The notes: a model not told the origin generated them from the sequence alone. Counted from the first letter of the stretch, positions 8,190 through 17,722 are shown. The stretch: DNA of 41,612 nt from Actinomycetes bacterium (GCA_021828055.1 JAKATH010000001.1:80707-122318), one strand, 5' to 3'. Program-made: numbers and translations.

Positions 8190-9286
8190 GGGTCGACCTC
8201 CATCGGGGCGTGCCCGGCGTCACCCAGCGGGTCGTCGCCGAACCCGACGAGCTTCACCTCGGGGCGGAGGACGACCCCGGTCGCCGCGGCCACCTTCCGG
8301 CGCACGTGCGTCATCAGGGCCAGGACGTCGGCCGCCTTGCCACCGTCGTCGGCCTGGATGAAGTTGGCGTGCTTCTCGGACACCTGTGCCGTCCCGAGAC
8401 GGAGCCCCTTCATGCCCGCCGCCTCCACGAGCCGACCCGCCGAGTCGCCAGGCGGGTTCGTGAACACGGACCCTGCGTTGCTCCCACCGGGCTGGTGCTC
8501 GCGGCGCCAGCGGACGATCTCCGAGATGAGCGCCCTGCCGGTCTCGGGGTCGCCCCGAATGGTCGTGAGCTCGGCCCACACCACGACCTCGGCGTCGCCG
8601 AGGGAAGAGGTCCGGTAGCCGAGACGCAAGCGGGCGGCCTCGGACTCGCCGCCGCCGGCGCCCACCAGGTCCACCGACCGGTACCGGACGAGACAGGACG
8701 CGGTGTCGGCGCCGTGGCCCCCCGCGTTCATCTTGAGCGCGCCGCCGACCGATCCGGGGATCCCCACCGCCCACTCCAAGCCTCTCAGTCCCGCGTCGAC
8801 CGTCCTGCGCGCGAGGACCGCCAGCCCCAGCGCGCCCCCCGCGCGGACCAGCACGGCCGCGCCGGAGACGGCGGGAAGGCCGGCGCGGCCGCCCTCGCCG
8901 GGCGCCTCGGCATCCAGCCCCCCGAGCGCCGCGAGGCCGCTGCCGGGACGCACCACCACGCCGGGGAACCCGCTGTCCGCGACCAGCAGGTTGGACCCCT
9001 TCCCCAGCACGAGCACCGGCACCTGGCCCGCCGCGCCGCTCGACACCAGTGCGTCGCGGAGCCCGAGCAGGTCGTCTTCGCTCTCGGCGTCGACGAGCGC
9101 CGCCGCGTTGCCCCCGACGCGGTACGTCGTGAGCGCGCCGAGCGGCGCGTCGACACGGGCACGCGGTCGGACGCGCGCGGGCAGCGCGGCCAGGACCTCC
9201 GCCAAGACCTCCCGCCGCGCGGCCTCGTCGAACGCCTGGCAGGCCCGCGCGTCCGGCGCCTCGGCCGACACGTGATCCGGCATCAT
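8186..9286 (-). CDS. murB: UDP-N-acetylenolpyruvoylglucosamine reductase
   Basis: The product is 366 residues. MurB reduces UDP-GlcNAc-enolpyruvate to UDP-MurNAc with NADPH and FAD. The FAD-binding region shows TTYRVGGNAA near residue 53 and LGKGSNLLVADSGFPG near 95. The proton-donor Ser is S273 in NAGSVFTNP, and a catalytic Glu is expected in LRPEVKL near the C-terminus. The first 40 residues are an extra N-terminal segment. ATG 9286 overlaps the murC stop, and the stop overlaps the ftsQ start, each by 4 bp, so the block is translationally coupled. Confidence 0.96.
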   Translation of the reverse strand: MMPDHVSAEAPDARACQAFDEAARREVLAEVLAALPARVRPRARVDAPLGALTTYRVGGNAAALVDAESEDDLLGLRDALVSSGAAGQVPVLVLGKGSNLLVADSGFPGVVVRPGSGLAALGGLDAEAPGEGGRAGLPAVSGAAVLVRAGGALGLAVLARRTVDAGLRGLEWAVGIPGSVGGALKMNAGGHGADTASCLVRYRSVDLVGAGGGESEAARLRLGYRTSSLGDAEVVVWAELTTIRGDPETGRALISEIVRWRREHQPGGSNAGSVFTNPPGDSAGRLVEAAGMKGLRLGTAQVSEKHANFIQADDGGKAADVLALMTHVRRKVAAATGVVLRPEVKLVGFGDDPLGDAGHAPMEVDP

Positions 9287-10695
9287 CCGCTCACCTCCGC
9301 GCGGAGCGCCATGAGCTCCTCCGGCAGGGTGGTGAGATCGCCAGCCCCAAGAGTCACGCAGAGATCTCCGGGCGCCAGCGCCGCGGCGACGGCCGCACGG
9401 AGCCCGTCACGCGACGGGACGTAGAAGACCCGGCGAGCCCCTCTGCGGCGGACCACGGCGTCGGCGACGAGACGGCCCGACACGCCGGGCGCTGGAGGCT
9501 CCCCTGCGCTGTAGACCTCGGTGACGAAGACGAGGTCGGCGTCGTCGAACGCCCCGGCGAACGACTCGGCGAGCGCGGCCGTCCGCGTGTAGCGGTGGGG
9601 CTGGAACACCGCGACCGTGCGCTGCCAGCCGCCGGCCGTCGCGGCGGCGAGCGTCGCGCGCACCTCGGATGGGAGATGCGCGTAGTCGTCCACGAAGGTC
9701 ACGCCGCCCGCGTCCCCGCGGAACTCGAAGCGACGGGGGACGCCGGCGAAGCGGGCGAGCGCCGACACGACCGCCCCGAAGGGGGCGCCGACCTCGAGCG
9801 CGCCGACCGCGGCGATCGCAGCGTTGCGCGCGTTGTGGGCGCCCGGCACCGCGAGCTCGATCCGCCCGAGCAGCCCGCCGGGCCCGTGCAGGTCGAAGCC
9901 GATCGCGCTCCGCCCCGCCACGATGCCGTCCATGCGGTACGCCGCGCCGTGCGACGTCCCGACCGTCACCGCTCCCGCCTGCGCGCCGAGGCGGGCCGCG
10001 ACAGGGTCGTCCGCGCCCACCACCCGCCGCCTCGCAGAAGCGAGGTAACGGGCGAACGCGTCGGTGAGCGCGTCGAACGTCCGGTAGTGGTCGAGATGGT
10101 CCGGCTCGACGTTCGTGACGATCGCGATGTCGGAGCGGAGCGAGCCGAAGGAGCCGTAGCTCTCGTCGGCCTCCATCACGAGCCACTCGCCGGCGTCCCA
10201 CACGGCGTTCGTGCCCGTCTCGTTCACGTCCGCGCCGATGAGGTACGAGGGATGCAGGCCCGCCTCGGCGAGGGAGAGGGAGAGCATGGATGCGGTGGTG
10301 GTCTTGCCATGCGTGCCTGCGACCGCGACGCACTTGCGGCAACGTGCGATCGCCGCGAGGACCGAGGAGCGGTGCACGACGGGGATGCCGCGCCGGCGCG
10401 CCTCGGCGAGCTCCACGTTGTCCCCGGGGACCGCCGGCGAGTAGGTCACGAGATCCGAGCCCGGGACCTGACCGGCCGCGTGGCCGATCGAGACCTCGAT
10501 GCCCGCCGCGCGCAGGCGATCGGTGACCGGCGAAGCCTTGAGGTCGCTGCCGCTCACGTCATGGCCCATGCCCACGAGCACCATGGCGATCGCGCTCATC
10601 CCGGCGCCCCCCACCCCCACCACGTGGACGTGACGGGCGGCGGAGAGATCGACCTCGTCAGCCGAGGACCGGACCGTCGGGGAGTCAGCGGGCAT
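9283..10695 (-). CDS. murC: UDP-N-acetylmuramate--L-alanine ligase
   Basis: The product is 470 residues. MurC adds L-Ala to UDP-MurNAc with ATP, the first amide-ligase step of the stem peptide. An N-terminal Rossmann-like domain (VHVVGVGGAGMSAIA near 23-38) binds the nucleotide sugar. The central ATPase domain has the P-loop GTHGKT (127-132) and NVEPDHLDHY, and a C-terminal domain follows. ATG 10695 lies inside the end of murG, an 11-bp overlap. The end overlaps murB by 4 bp. Confidence 0.97.
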   Translation of the reverse strand: MPADSPTVRSSADEVDLSAARHVHVVGVGGAGMSAIAMVLVGMGHDVSGSDLKASPVTDRLRAAGIEVSIGHAAGQVPGSDLVTYSPAVPGDNVELAEARRRGIPVVHRSSVLAAIARCRKCVAVAGTHGKTTTASMLSLSLAEAGLHPSYLIGADVNETGTNAVWDAGEWLVMEADESYGSFGSLRSDIAIVTNVEPDHLDHYRTFDALTDAFARYLASARRRVVGADDPVAARLGAQAGAVTVGTSHGAAYRMDGIVAGRSAIGFDLHGPGGLLGRIELAVPGAHNARNAAIAAVGALEVGAPFGAVVSALARFAGVPRRFEFRGDAGGVTFVDDYAHLPSEVRATLAAATAGGWQRTVAVFQPHRYTRTAALAESFAGAFDDADLVFVTEVYSAGEPPAPGVSGRLVADAVVRRRGARRVFYVPSRDGLRAAVAAALAPGDLCVTLGAGDLTTLPEELMALRAEVSG

Positions 10696-11824
10696 GGGTC
10701 ACCACGATCTCGCAGATCCGGTCCGCAGCGTCCGGGCGGCCGAGGCTCCGGGCGGCCTCTCCCATCGCGCGCAGGCGACCGGGGTCGTCCAGCAGCCCGT
10801 CGAGGACCGACGCCAGGCGGTCTCCGTCGCAGTCTTCGTCGGGGACGACGACGGCGGCGGCCGCGTCGAGGAGCCCACGCGCGTTCGCGCTCTGGTGGTC
10901 CCCCGGCGCGCCCGGCAGCGGCACCAGCACGGACGGAACACCCGCGACGGTGAGCTCCGCGACGGTGCTCGCGCCGGCACGGCACACCATGACATCGACC
11001 GCCTCGTAGAGGCGCGCCATCCGGCTCTCGAAGTCGACCATGCGATAGCAGAGCCGGTCTCCCCCGGCGGCGAGGCCACGCGCCGAGACCTCGGCGCGCA
11101 GCTGCCCCGCGTCACGCCGGCCCAGGACGTGGTAGAGCGCGCGATCGTCTCGACCGCGCCAGCGCTCTGCGAGTCCGAGCGTCGCGACGTTCAGGCGCCG
11201 GGCGCCGAGCGAACCGCCCATGACCCCGACCACCCGGCGGCTCTCGGGCAGCTCGAGCTCCCGGCGCGCACGCGCAACACCCGGACCGCTGCGATCGACC
11301 TCGGTGATCTCGGGACGCACCGCCACCCCGGTCACCACCGCCCTGGGGAGCCCGCTCCCCGGGAAGGCCACGGCGTTCGCCGCGGCGCGCTTCGCGAAGA
11401 GACGGTGCACCGCGCCGGGCACTGCGTCGATGGTCACGAGCACGAGCGGCACACCGAGCACGATCGCGGCCGCGTCAGCAGGAAAGCTCGCGTACCCGCC
11501 GACGGACACGACCACGCACGGCCGCCGCCGCGCGAGGTCTGCGATCTCCCGGATCGTCGCGGACACGAGCCCTGCCACAGCGCCGAGGTTCGCCCGCAGC
11601 GAGCGCGGATCGAGCCGCCGCACGATTCCGCGGCCCGGCAGCAGCGTGAAGGGGAAGCCCTGGCCGTCGAGGAGCAGCGCCTCCTGCCCGCGCCGGGACC
11701 CGACGAGCTCGATCGACTCGGCCTCGTGACCGAGCGCACGAAGAGACCGGGCGATCGTCAGCGCCAGGAAGACGTGCCCGCCCGTCCCTCCACCGGAGAT
11801 CACGGCGAAGGGCCTCCTGTTCAT
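10685..11824 (-). CDS. murG: Lipid II synthase (UDP-GlcNAc transferase) MurG
   Basis: The product is 379 residues, a GT-B glycosyltransferase that adds GlcNAc to lipid I on the inner membrane face. GGGTGGH at 11-17 is the N-terminal G-loop. The C-terminal domain shows GGSLGARRLN and VMVCRAGASTVAELTVAGVP, which contact UDP-GlcNAc, and the HQSANA motif. ATG 11824 overlaps the ftsW stop as ATGA. The open frame extends far upstream, but that part is a shadow of ftsW. Confidence 0.97.
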   Translation of the reverse strand: MNRRPFAVISGGGTGGHVFLALTIARSLRALGHEAESIELVGSRRGQEALLLDGQGFPFTLLPGRGIVRRLDPRSLRANLGAVAGLVSATIREIADLARRRPCVVVSVGGYASFPADAAAIVLGVPLVLVTIDAVPGAVHRLFAKRAAANAVAFPGSGLPRAVVTGVAVRPEITEVDRSGPGVARARRELELPESRRVVGVMGGSLGARRLNVATLGLAERWRGRDDRALYHVLGRRDAGQLRAEVSARGLAAGGDRLCYRMVDFESRMARLYEAVDVMVCRAGASTVAELTVAGVPSVLVPLPGAPGDHQSANARGLLDAAAAVVVPDEDCDGDRLASVLDGLLDDPGRLRAMGEAARSLGRPDAADRICEIVVTHAR

Positions 11825-13098
11825 CCCGGCCTGATCCGACCGTCGCCGGCGAGGCGACCGTCGGCTGCGAGGCGACCACCGCCGGCGAGGCGACCACCGC
11901 CGGCGAGGCGACCACCGCCGGCGAGGCGACCGTCGCCGGCGAGGCGACCGTCGCCGGCGACCCTCTCCCGGCGGGCGACGCTCACGAGGACGCCGGCGCC
12001 AGCCATGGTGACCACGAGCGAGGACCCGCCGTAGGAGATGAACGGCAGCGGGATCCCGGTCACCGGGAGCAACCCGATCACGGCCCCCACGTTGATCAGC
12101 GTCTCGACGCCGATCCACACGACGAGCGCCACCGCGAGGATCCCGCCGAAGCGGTCGGGGGCCCGGTTCGCAGCCCTGAGCCCGAACCAGCACAAGGCGC
12201 CGAGCAGCAAGAGGACGCTGACGGTGCCGACGAGCCCGAGCTCCTGCCCGATCACTGAGAAGATGAAGTCCGAGTGGGGATTGGGCAAGAAGCCCCACTT
12301 CTCCGTGCCGTTGCCGAGCCCGACCCCGAAGACGTGACCTGACCCTAGGCCGATGAGCGACTGCACGACCTGGTAGCCCGAGCCCGACGCGTGGGCGCCC
12401 GGGTTCACGAATGAGAGGAGCCGCTGGCGGCGGTAGGGGTCGACGAGGCTCACCGCGACCGCCAGCGCCACCACGACCCCGCCGATCTTCAGGATCGGAC
12501 GGAACGACACGCCGGACGCGAACAGGATCGACAGGCCGATGCACCCGAGCACGACGGTCGTGCCCATGTCCGGCTCGAGAAGCACCAGCCCGGCCGCCGC
12601 GAAGGTGACGAGGAGGAGCGGTCCGATCACCGTTCGGTCGCCGCCCCCCACCTCCTCCCGACGCACCACGACGTCCGCGCCGAAGACTGCGAGTGCGAGC
12701 TTCATGATCTCGGAGGGCTGCACGTCGAAGGACCCGAACCCGATCCATCGGCTCGCGCCTGTCGCCTGCACCGCGAGGTGCGGCACGAGGACCAGGACAA
12801 GGCCGCCGAACGCGACGAAGGCGATCAGCCGCGCCAGCCGCCGCAACTTGCGGTAGTCCATCCGGCTCGCCACGACCATGGCCACCGTGCCGATCACGAG
12901 CCACAGGCACTGCCGGATGAGGATCGACCACGCCGACCCGTACGTCTCGATCGAGACGACCTCCGACGCGGACCCGACCATCACCGTCCCCAGGACGCAG
13001 AGCACGGCCACGAGCGTCACGATGATGGTGGAGGTCGGCATCTCGCGCAGGAGAACCACCACGCGTGCCTGGCGCGCCACCGACTTGGTCGCCGTCAT
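11821..13098 (-). CDS. ftsW: FtsW, SEDS-family peptidoglycan glycosyltransferase, with a repeat-encoded C-terminal tail
   Basis: The product is 425 residues with about ten membrane segments. FtsW polymerises lipid II at the septum together with the class B PBP encoded upstream. SEDS motifs are visible: DVQPSEIMKLALA near 140, YQVVQSLIGLGSG, and LPFISYGGSS near 365. The last 45 residues are a Gly/Arg/Leu/Ala repeat (RLAGGG-type, six residues per unit) made by an 18-bp tandem repeat, not a normal FtsW tail. ATG 13098 has AGAGGGAAG upstream; ATG 13128 in frame is an alternative. murD would normally lie between mraY and ftsW; here only 82 bp of non-coding sequence is present. Confidence 0.95.
   Translation of the reverse strand: MTATKSVARQARVVVLLREMPTSTIIVTLVAVLCVLGTVMVGSASEVVSIETYGSAWSILIRQCLWLVIGTVAMVVASRMDYRKLRRLARLIAFVAFGGLVLVLVPHLAVQATGASRWIGFGSFDVQPSEIMKLALAVFGADVVVRREEVGGGDRTVIGPLLLVTFAAAGLVLLEPDMGTTVVLGCIGLSILFASGVSFRPILKIGGVVVALAVAVSLVDPYRRQRLLSFVNPGAHASGSGYQVVQSLIGLGSGHVFGVGLGNGTEKWGFLPNPHSDFIFSVIGQELGLVGTVSVLLLLGALCWFGLRAANRAPDRFGGILAVALVVWIGVETLINVGAVIGLLPVTGIPLPFISYGGSSLVVTMAGAGVLVSVARRERVAGDGRLAGDGRLAGGGRLAGGGRLAGGGRLAADGRLAGDGRIRPG
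11845..11958. repeat. 18-bp tandem repeat at the 3' end of ftsW
   Basis: Six copies of an 18-bp unit like GCCGGCGAGGCGACCACC start at 11845, 11863, 11881, 11899, 11917 and 11935, plus a 6-bp partial copy. They encode the FtsW C-terminal tail and end about 20 bp before the murG start codon. The copies differ mainly at one or two bases. Confidence 0.95.
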
Positions 13099-13180
13099 GG
13101 GGTCTTCCCTCTCGACTTCCCTAGGCATCCCGACACACCATCGTCGCCGACGGGGAAGCGTCCGTGGGGGACCGTCCGCA

Positions 13181-14218
13181 TCAGATCTTGGCCGCCGTGA
13201 GGAAGACCCCGTAGAAGACCCCCAAGGCGAGCGCGGCGAAGAGGCCGGCACAGATCCACAGCCGCACGATGACCGTGGTCTCCGGCCACCCGATCAGCTC
13301 GAAGTGGTGGTGGATCGGCGCCATCCGGAGGATCCGCTTGTGGAACAGACGGAAGCTCACGACCTGCCCGATCACCGACACCGTCTCGATCACGAACAGC
13401 CCGCCGAGGATCGGGAGCAGCAGGTCGAGGTTCAGCAAGAGGCACAGCGCGCCCAGGCCCGAACCGAGGGCGAGCGAGCCGGTGTCCCCCATGATGATCT
13501 TGGCCGGCGCCGCGTTCCACCACAGGAAGCCGAGGCACGCCGCCCCGAGCGCCACCGAGGTGAGGGCAAGGTCGATCCCGTACGCAGGCAACAGGTGGAA
13601 GATCCCGTAGTGCCGGAAGATCCAGTACCCGAGGATCGCGAGCACGGTGAAGCAGAAGCCCGACGAGCCGGCGGCGAGCCCGTCGAGCCCGTCGGTCAGG
13701 TTGACCGCGTTCGACGTGCCCACGAGGACGAACACGGCGAAAGCGACCCATCCCGCCTCGCCGAGCTGCACGCCGGGCGAGCTGAGGCGGGTGAACGACA
13801 ACGTCGTGGAGGTGTGCGCCCAGTGCACGGCCAGCTCCGCGACGAACACGGAGGCGACCACCTGCGCGGCCAACTTCGCCCGCTTGTTCAGCCCGAGGCT
13901 GCGGCGGTTCCGCACCTTCATCCAGTCGTCGAGCGCGCCGATGGCCCCGAACAGCACGACGGCGATCACGACGAGAACCCCCTCGGCCGAGAACTTCACC
14001 TCGGTCCCCAGGTGGCCGATCAGGTACCCGCCGACCACTGCGCCGACGATCGCGAGCCCTCCCATCGTGGGGGTGCCCGCCTTGGCGGTATGGGTGGCCG
14101 GGCCCTCCTCCCGGATCTGCTGCCCGATGCGCTTGCGCATGAGCCATCGCATGAGGACTGGCGTGCCCAGGATGGCGAGCCAGAAGGCGGAGGCCCCGGA
14201 GGACATGATCGAGAGCAC
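13181..14218 (-). CDS. mraY: Phospho-MurNAc-pentapeptide transferase MraY
   Basis: The product is 345 residues with about ten membrane helices. MraY transfers phospho-MurNAc-pentapeptide to undecaprenyl phosphate, giving lipid I. Family motifs are clear: KAGTPTMGGL near 46, GALDDW near 93, NAVNLTDGLDGLA near 172 with Mg-binding and catalytic Asp residues, and MAPIHHHFEL near 300. GTG 14218 begins two bases after the murE stop, so there is no room for murF between them. A GTG start in a tightly packed operon is consistent with coupling to murE. Confidence 0.97.
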   Translation of the reverse strand: MLSIMSSGASAFWLAILGTPVLMRWLMRKRIGQQIREEGPATHTAKAGTPTMGGLAIVGAVVGGYLIGHLGTEVKFSAEGVLVVIAVVLFGAIGALDDWMKVRNRRSLGLNKRAKLAAQVVASVFVAELAVHWAHTSTTLSFTRLSSPGVQLGEAGWVAFAVFVLVGTSNAVNLTDGLDGLAAGSSGFCFTVLAILGYWIFRHYGIFHLLPAYGIDLALTSVALGAACLGFLWWNAAPAKIIMGDTGSLALGSGLGALCLLLNLDLLLPILGGLFVIETVSVIGQVVSFRLFHKRILRMAPIHHHFELIGWPETTVIVRLWICAGLFAALALGVFYGVFLTAAKI

Positions 14219-14220
14219 GG

Positions 14221-15684
14221 TCAGCCACCCCGGCCAGGGCGCCGGCCGGACGTGCGCGCCGCCAGCGCCTGCGCGATGACGGCGTGGTCGTCGAAGGGAA
14301 GACGCTGGTCGCCCACCTCCTGCACCGTCTCGTGTCCCTTGCCCGCGACGAGCACGACGTCCGCGGGGCGGGCGAGCTCGATGGCTGCTTCGATCGCACG
14401 GCGGCGGTCAGGCTCGACGACGAGGCGGACCGAGGGTGCGGGCGCGGCGACCCCGCGCAGCACGTCTTCGACGATCGCTCCGGGATCTTCGTGGCGCGGG
14501 TTGTCCGACGTGACGACGACGACGTCTGCCGAGCGCGCCGCCACTGCGCCCATGAGCGGACGTTTCAACGCGTCACGGTCGCCCCCGCACCCGAAGACGA
14601 CGATCGTCCGACCTCCGCTTTCGGCAGCCATGCGCCCGGCCTCCGCCAGCGCGGCCTCGAGCGCGGCAGGAGTGTGCGCGTAGTCGACGAGGACGTAGAA
14701 GCCCAGCGCGCCGGCGCCGACGACCTCCAACCGACCCAAGACGGGCCCGGCGGCGGGGAGGCCCTCGGCAGCGACGGCGGGCGGCACCCCCAAGGCGACG
14801 GCGGCCTCGGCCGCGAGCTGCGCGTTCTTCACGTTGACGAGGCCGGTGAGCGGCACGACCACCCGCTCACCGCGCCAGGTGAACGCGGAGGTGCCGAGTC
14901 GGAGGACCACGTCGCTCACCGCTGCGCGCGTGACCGCGACCGTGGGGACCCGTGCGCGACGGAGGATGCGCCGGCCCCACGGGTCGTCCACGTCCACGAC
15001 CGCGATCTTTGCCCGCTCGGGCTCGAACAGCGTCGCCTTCGCCTCGAAGTACGCCTCCATCGATCCGTGGAAGTCGAGGTGGTCGTGGCTCAGGTTCGTG
15101 AAGACAGCCACGTCGAACTGGACAGCGTCGACGCGCGACTGGACCAGCGCGTGGCTGGACACCTCCATCGCGACCGCCGGTCGAGGCGAGAGAGGGTGCG
15201 AGTCCCGGGCTGCGGCGAACAGCCGCTGCAGGTCCGTCGACTCCGGCGTGGTGCGAACGCCCGTGAGCGTGCCGATGACCGTCGTCGGGTGTCCCGCGTG
15301 CTCGAGGATCGCGCCCAGAAGATGCGTGACCGTGGTCTTCCCGTTGGTGCCGGTCACTCCCGCCATGAGGAGGGACGAGGCCGGGTGGCCGTAGAAGGCG
15401 GCGGCGAGCCGCGCCATCGCGGCGCGTCCCTTGCCCGGTGCAACTCGCACCTGGACGACCCGGCGGGGAAGCGGCCCTACTTCGTGCTCTCGCACGATGC
15501 CGACCGCTCCCATCTCGACCGCCTCCCGCGCGTGGGCATGGCCGTCGGTCTCCTGCCCGGCGAGACAGCAGAACAGCGCGCCCGCGCTCACGCGCCGGCT
15601 GTCGTGCTCCACGCCGGCGATGTCGACCGCGTCGGGGTCGCCCGACGTCTCGAGCACGTCGATCTCGTCGAGCAGGAGGGTCAT
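14221..15684 (-). CDS. murE: UDP-MurNAc-tripeptide synthetase MurE, DAP-type
   Basis: The product is 487 residues. MurE adds the third stem-peptide residue using ATP. The P-loop TGTNGKT is at 111-117, NLSHDHLDFHG lies near 210, and DNPR at 394-397 is the motif associated with meso-diaminopimelate selection. The wall is therefore predicted to be DAP-type. I chose ATG 15684 because it gives the usual length before the GVEHDSRRV motif; ATG 15723 is in frame and possible, and neither has a strong ribosome site. The gap from the PBP stop is about 70 bp. murF is absent downstream. Confidence 0.95.
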   Translation of the reverse strand: MTLLLDEIDVLETSGDPDAVDIAGVEHDSRRVSAGALFCCLAGQETDGHAHAREAVEMGAVGIVREHEVGPLPRRVVQVRVAPGKGRAAMARLAAAFYGHPASSLLMAGVTGTNGKTTVTHLLGAILEHAGHPTTVIGTLTGVRTTPESTDLQRLFAAARDSHPLSPRPAVAMEVSSHALVQSRVDAVQFDVAVFTNLSHDHLDFHGSMEAYFEAKATLFEPERAKIAVVDVDDPWGRRILRRARVPTVAVTRAAVSDVVLRLGTSAFTWRGERVVVPLTGLVNVKNAQLAAEAAVALGVPPAVAAEGLPAAGPVLGRLEVVGAGALGFYVLVDYAHTPAALEAALAEAGRMAAESGGRTIVVFGCGGDRDALKRPLMGAVAARSADVVVVTSDNPRHEDPGAIVEDVLRGVAAPAPSVRLVVEPDRRRAIEAAIELARPADVVLVAGKGHETVQEVGDQRLPFDDHAVIAQALAARTSGRRPGRGG

Positions 15685-15757
15685 GCGCACGAAAGGCAGT
15701 CGGAGAGCACGGGCACGGACCATCCGTGAGCCGTGGCCCCAACGGATGGTAGCCGCC

Positions 15758-17722
15758 TCACGTCGCTTTCCGGACGAGCGCTGTGAGTGTCGTGGGCGCT
15801 GTGGCCTGCGGCTTGCCGCCGAGCCCAGGCGACGTCGGGACGTCGTAGCGATGCAGTGCGTACGCCATGATCTTCGAGAACACCGGAGCCGCCGCGGCCC
15901 CGCCGTAGATGGGGACCGGCCGGTCGAGCATCACGATGGCCGAGAGGACCGGGTGATTGGCGGGGGCGAACCCGACGAACGTGGCGTCGAACGCCCCTGT
16001 GATGTACCCTGCCCTGCCGTTGTCATAGGGGATCTGCGAGGTGCCGGTCTTCCCTCCGACCAGGTACCCGGGCACTGCGGCGGCGACGCCGGTCCCGGAG
16101 TCGACGACCTGCTCGAACATCGCCACGAGCTCCTTGTCCACCGCGCGCGAGATGACCCTTTCCATGTGCGACGGCGGCGTCGGGCGCACGGTCCCGTCCG
16201 AGGCCACGGTGGCACGTACCAGCTTCGGCGACACGAACACCCCGCCGTTCGCGACCGCGTTGAACGCATCGAGCACTTGCAGCGTGCTCACCGCGTCCAC
16301 CTGGCCGATCGGGAGCGAGACGTAGTCGGTGGGCTCCCATTGCGGCGCTGTCACGAGCAGCCCGGGTGACGCGCCCGGGAAGTGCAGTCCGGTTGTCTTC
16401 CCGAAGCCGAGCCTCTTCACCTGCTGGAGGAGGCGGGCCTCGCCCAGCCTCTGTGCGATGTAGGAGGTCCCGATGTTCGAGGACTGGGCGAGGATCTGCG
16501 TCGCGGTCATCTGCTGGGTCGGGTGCGGTGTCGCGTCGTGAAAGAGGTAGCCGTCGATCGTCCGCTGGTCGGGCACCAAGAAGGTGGACCGCGGCGTGAT
16601 CACGCCCGTGGAGAGCGCGGAGGAGAACGTCACGATCTTGAAGACCGACCCTGGCTCGTACAGCTGCGTGACGGCGGCGTTGGTGGGCGCTTCCGCGACG
16701 GGCCCGCCCGGGCCGATGCGAATCGGAGCGCCATTGGCGCTCGGCGAGGCGGTGGACGCCGGCGGGGCGGCTTTGGTCGGAGCCGTCTTGGTCGGCGTCG
16801 AGACGAGGTTGACCATCGCCAGGATCTGGCCCGTGGCCGTGTTCATCACGACCGCGTCGCCACCTTGCGCGTGCGACGCCACGATCTCCTGCGCAAGGTC
16901 CTGCTCGGCGGCGTACTGCAACGGCTCGTCGATCGTCAGCTCCAGCCCCGTGCCTGCGACGGCGGGCATCTTCTGGGTTACCGGCGTGCCGGGGAGCTGG
17001 ACGCCGAGCGGGGACTCGAGGATCGTCTCGCGGCCCGCCTGGCCCGCGAGGATCCGGTTGTACTGCGCCTCCAGGCCCGCGTCGCCGTTGCCGGACGCGT
17101 TCACGCCGCCGACCACGGGGGACGCCACGCCGCCGTCGGTCGTGACGTTGACCGAGGTGTCGACCGTCGTGATCCCCGGGAACGCCATCGACGAGACCTT
17201 CTCGGCCCGGCCGACCGAGAGGTGCCGCACGAGCGGCACGTACCCGGAGCGCTCGGAGAGGAGACGGGCGAGCGTCGACGCGCGAAGGTGCAGCAGAGGA
17301 GCCAACGCGCGCCCTTCCTCGACCGGATGGTCGACCTGGAAGTCGTCTGCGAGGATCATCTTGGTCGGGATCGACATCTCGAGGACCGCACCGTTGCGGT
17401 CCGTGATCGCGCCGCGTAGCGCTGGGACGACGACCGGCTGCGCCGTCTCCTGCGCCGCCTCCGCCTCGTAACGCCCCGCGTGGAGGACCTGCACGTCGAC
17501 GAGCCGTGCAGCGACGGCGACGAGCGCCAGCACCAGGACGACCCGCGCCATGCGGACGCGCCGCACGAGCAGTTGGCGCCGCGACTCCGCCGATCGCAGC
17601 CCGCGAACGCGCCCACGGGCCGGCGGTCGCGCACGCCGCGCGTCCGAGGTGCCCGGCGGCTCAGGAGCTGCTTGGCGGCGGGGAGGCGACGCCGGACGCG
17701 TCGCCGTGGGCGCGGGGCTCAC
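15758..17722 (-). CDS. ftsI: Class B penicillin-binding protein (FtsI/PBP3-type septal transpeptidase)
   Basis: The product is 654 residues. A Pro/Arg-rich cytoplasmic tail (1-55) precedes a membrane anchor (about 58-75), a pedestal domain, and a transpeptidase domain. The active-site motifs are intact: SVFK with Ser359 and Lys362, SSN at 414-416, and KTG from Lys558. A Thr/Ala/Pro-rich insertion (about 305-330) lies within the transpeptidase region. The enzyme cross-links septal peptidoglycan and partners FtsW. GTG 17722 overlaps the ftsL stop as GTGA. The position after ftsL and before murE supports the septal role. Confidence 0.95.
   Translation of the reverse strand: MSPAPTATRPASPPRRQAAPEPPGTSDARRARPPARGRVRGLRSAESRRQLLVRRVRMARVVLVLALVAVAARLVDVQVLHAGRYEAEAAQETAQPVVVPALRGAITDRNGAVLEMSIPTKMILADDFQVDHPVEEGRALAPLLHLRASTLARLLSERSGYVPLVRHLSVGRAEKVSSMAFPGITTVDTSVNVTTDGGVASPVVGGVNASGNGDAGLEAQYNRILAGQAGRETILESPLGVQLPGTPVTQKMPAVAGTGLELTIDEPLQYAAEQDLAQEIVASHAQGGDAVVMNTATGQILAMVNLVSTPTKTAPTKAAPPASTASPSANGAPIRIGPGGPVAEAPTNAAVTQLYEPGSVFKIVTFSSALSTGVITPRSTFLVPDQRTIDGYLFHDATPHPTQQMTATQILAQSSNIGTSYIAQRLGEARLLQQVKRLGFGKTTGLHFPGASPGLLVTAPQWEPTDYVSLPIGQVDAVSTLQVLDAFNAVANGGVFVSPKLVRATVASDGTVRPTPPSHMERVISRAVDKELVAMFEQVVDSGTGVAAAVPGYLVGGKTGTSQIPYDNGRAGYITGAFDATFVGFAPANHPVLSAIVMLDRPVPIYGGAAAAPVFSKIMAYALHRYDVPTSPGLGGKPQATAPTTLTALVRKAT

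Noticed and set aside
10685-12931. A 748-residue frame extending murG upstream through ftsW
   Set aside because: The upstream part is Arg/Gly/Pro-rich shadow of ftsW; murG begins at ATG 11824 with the family N-terminus.
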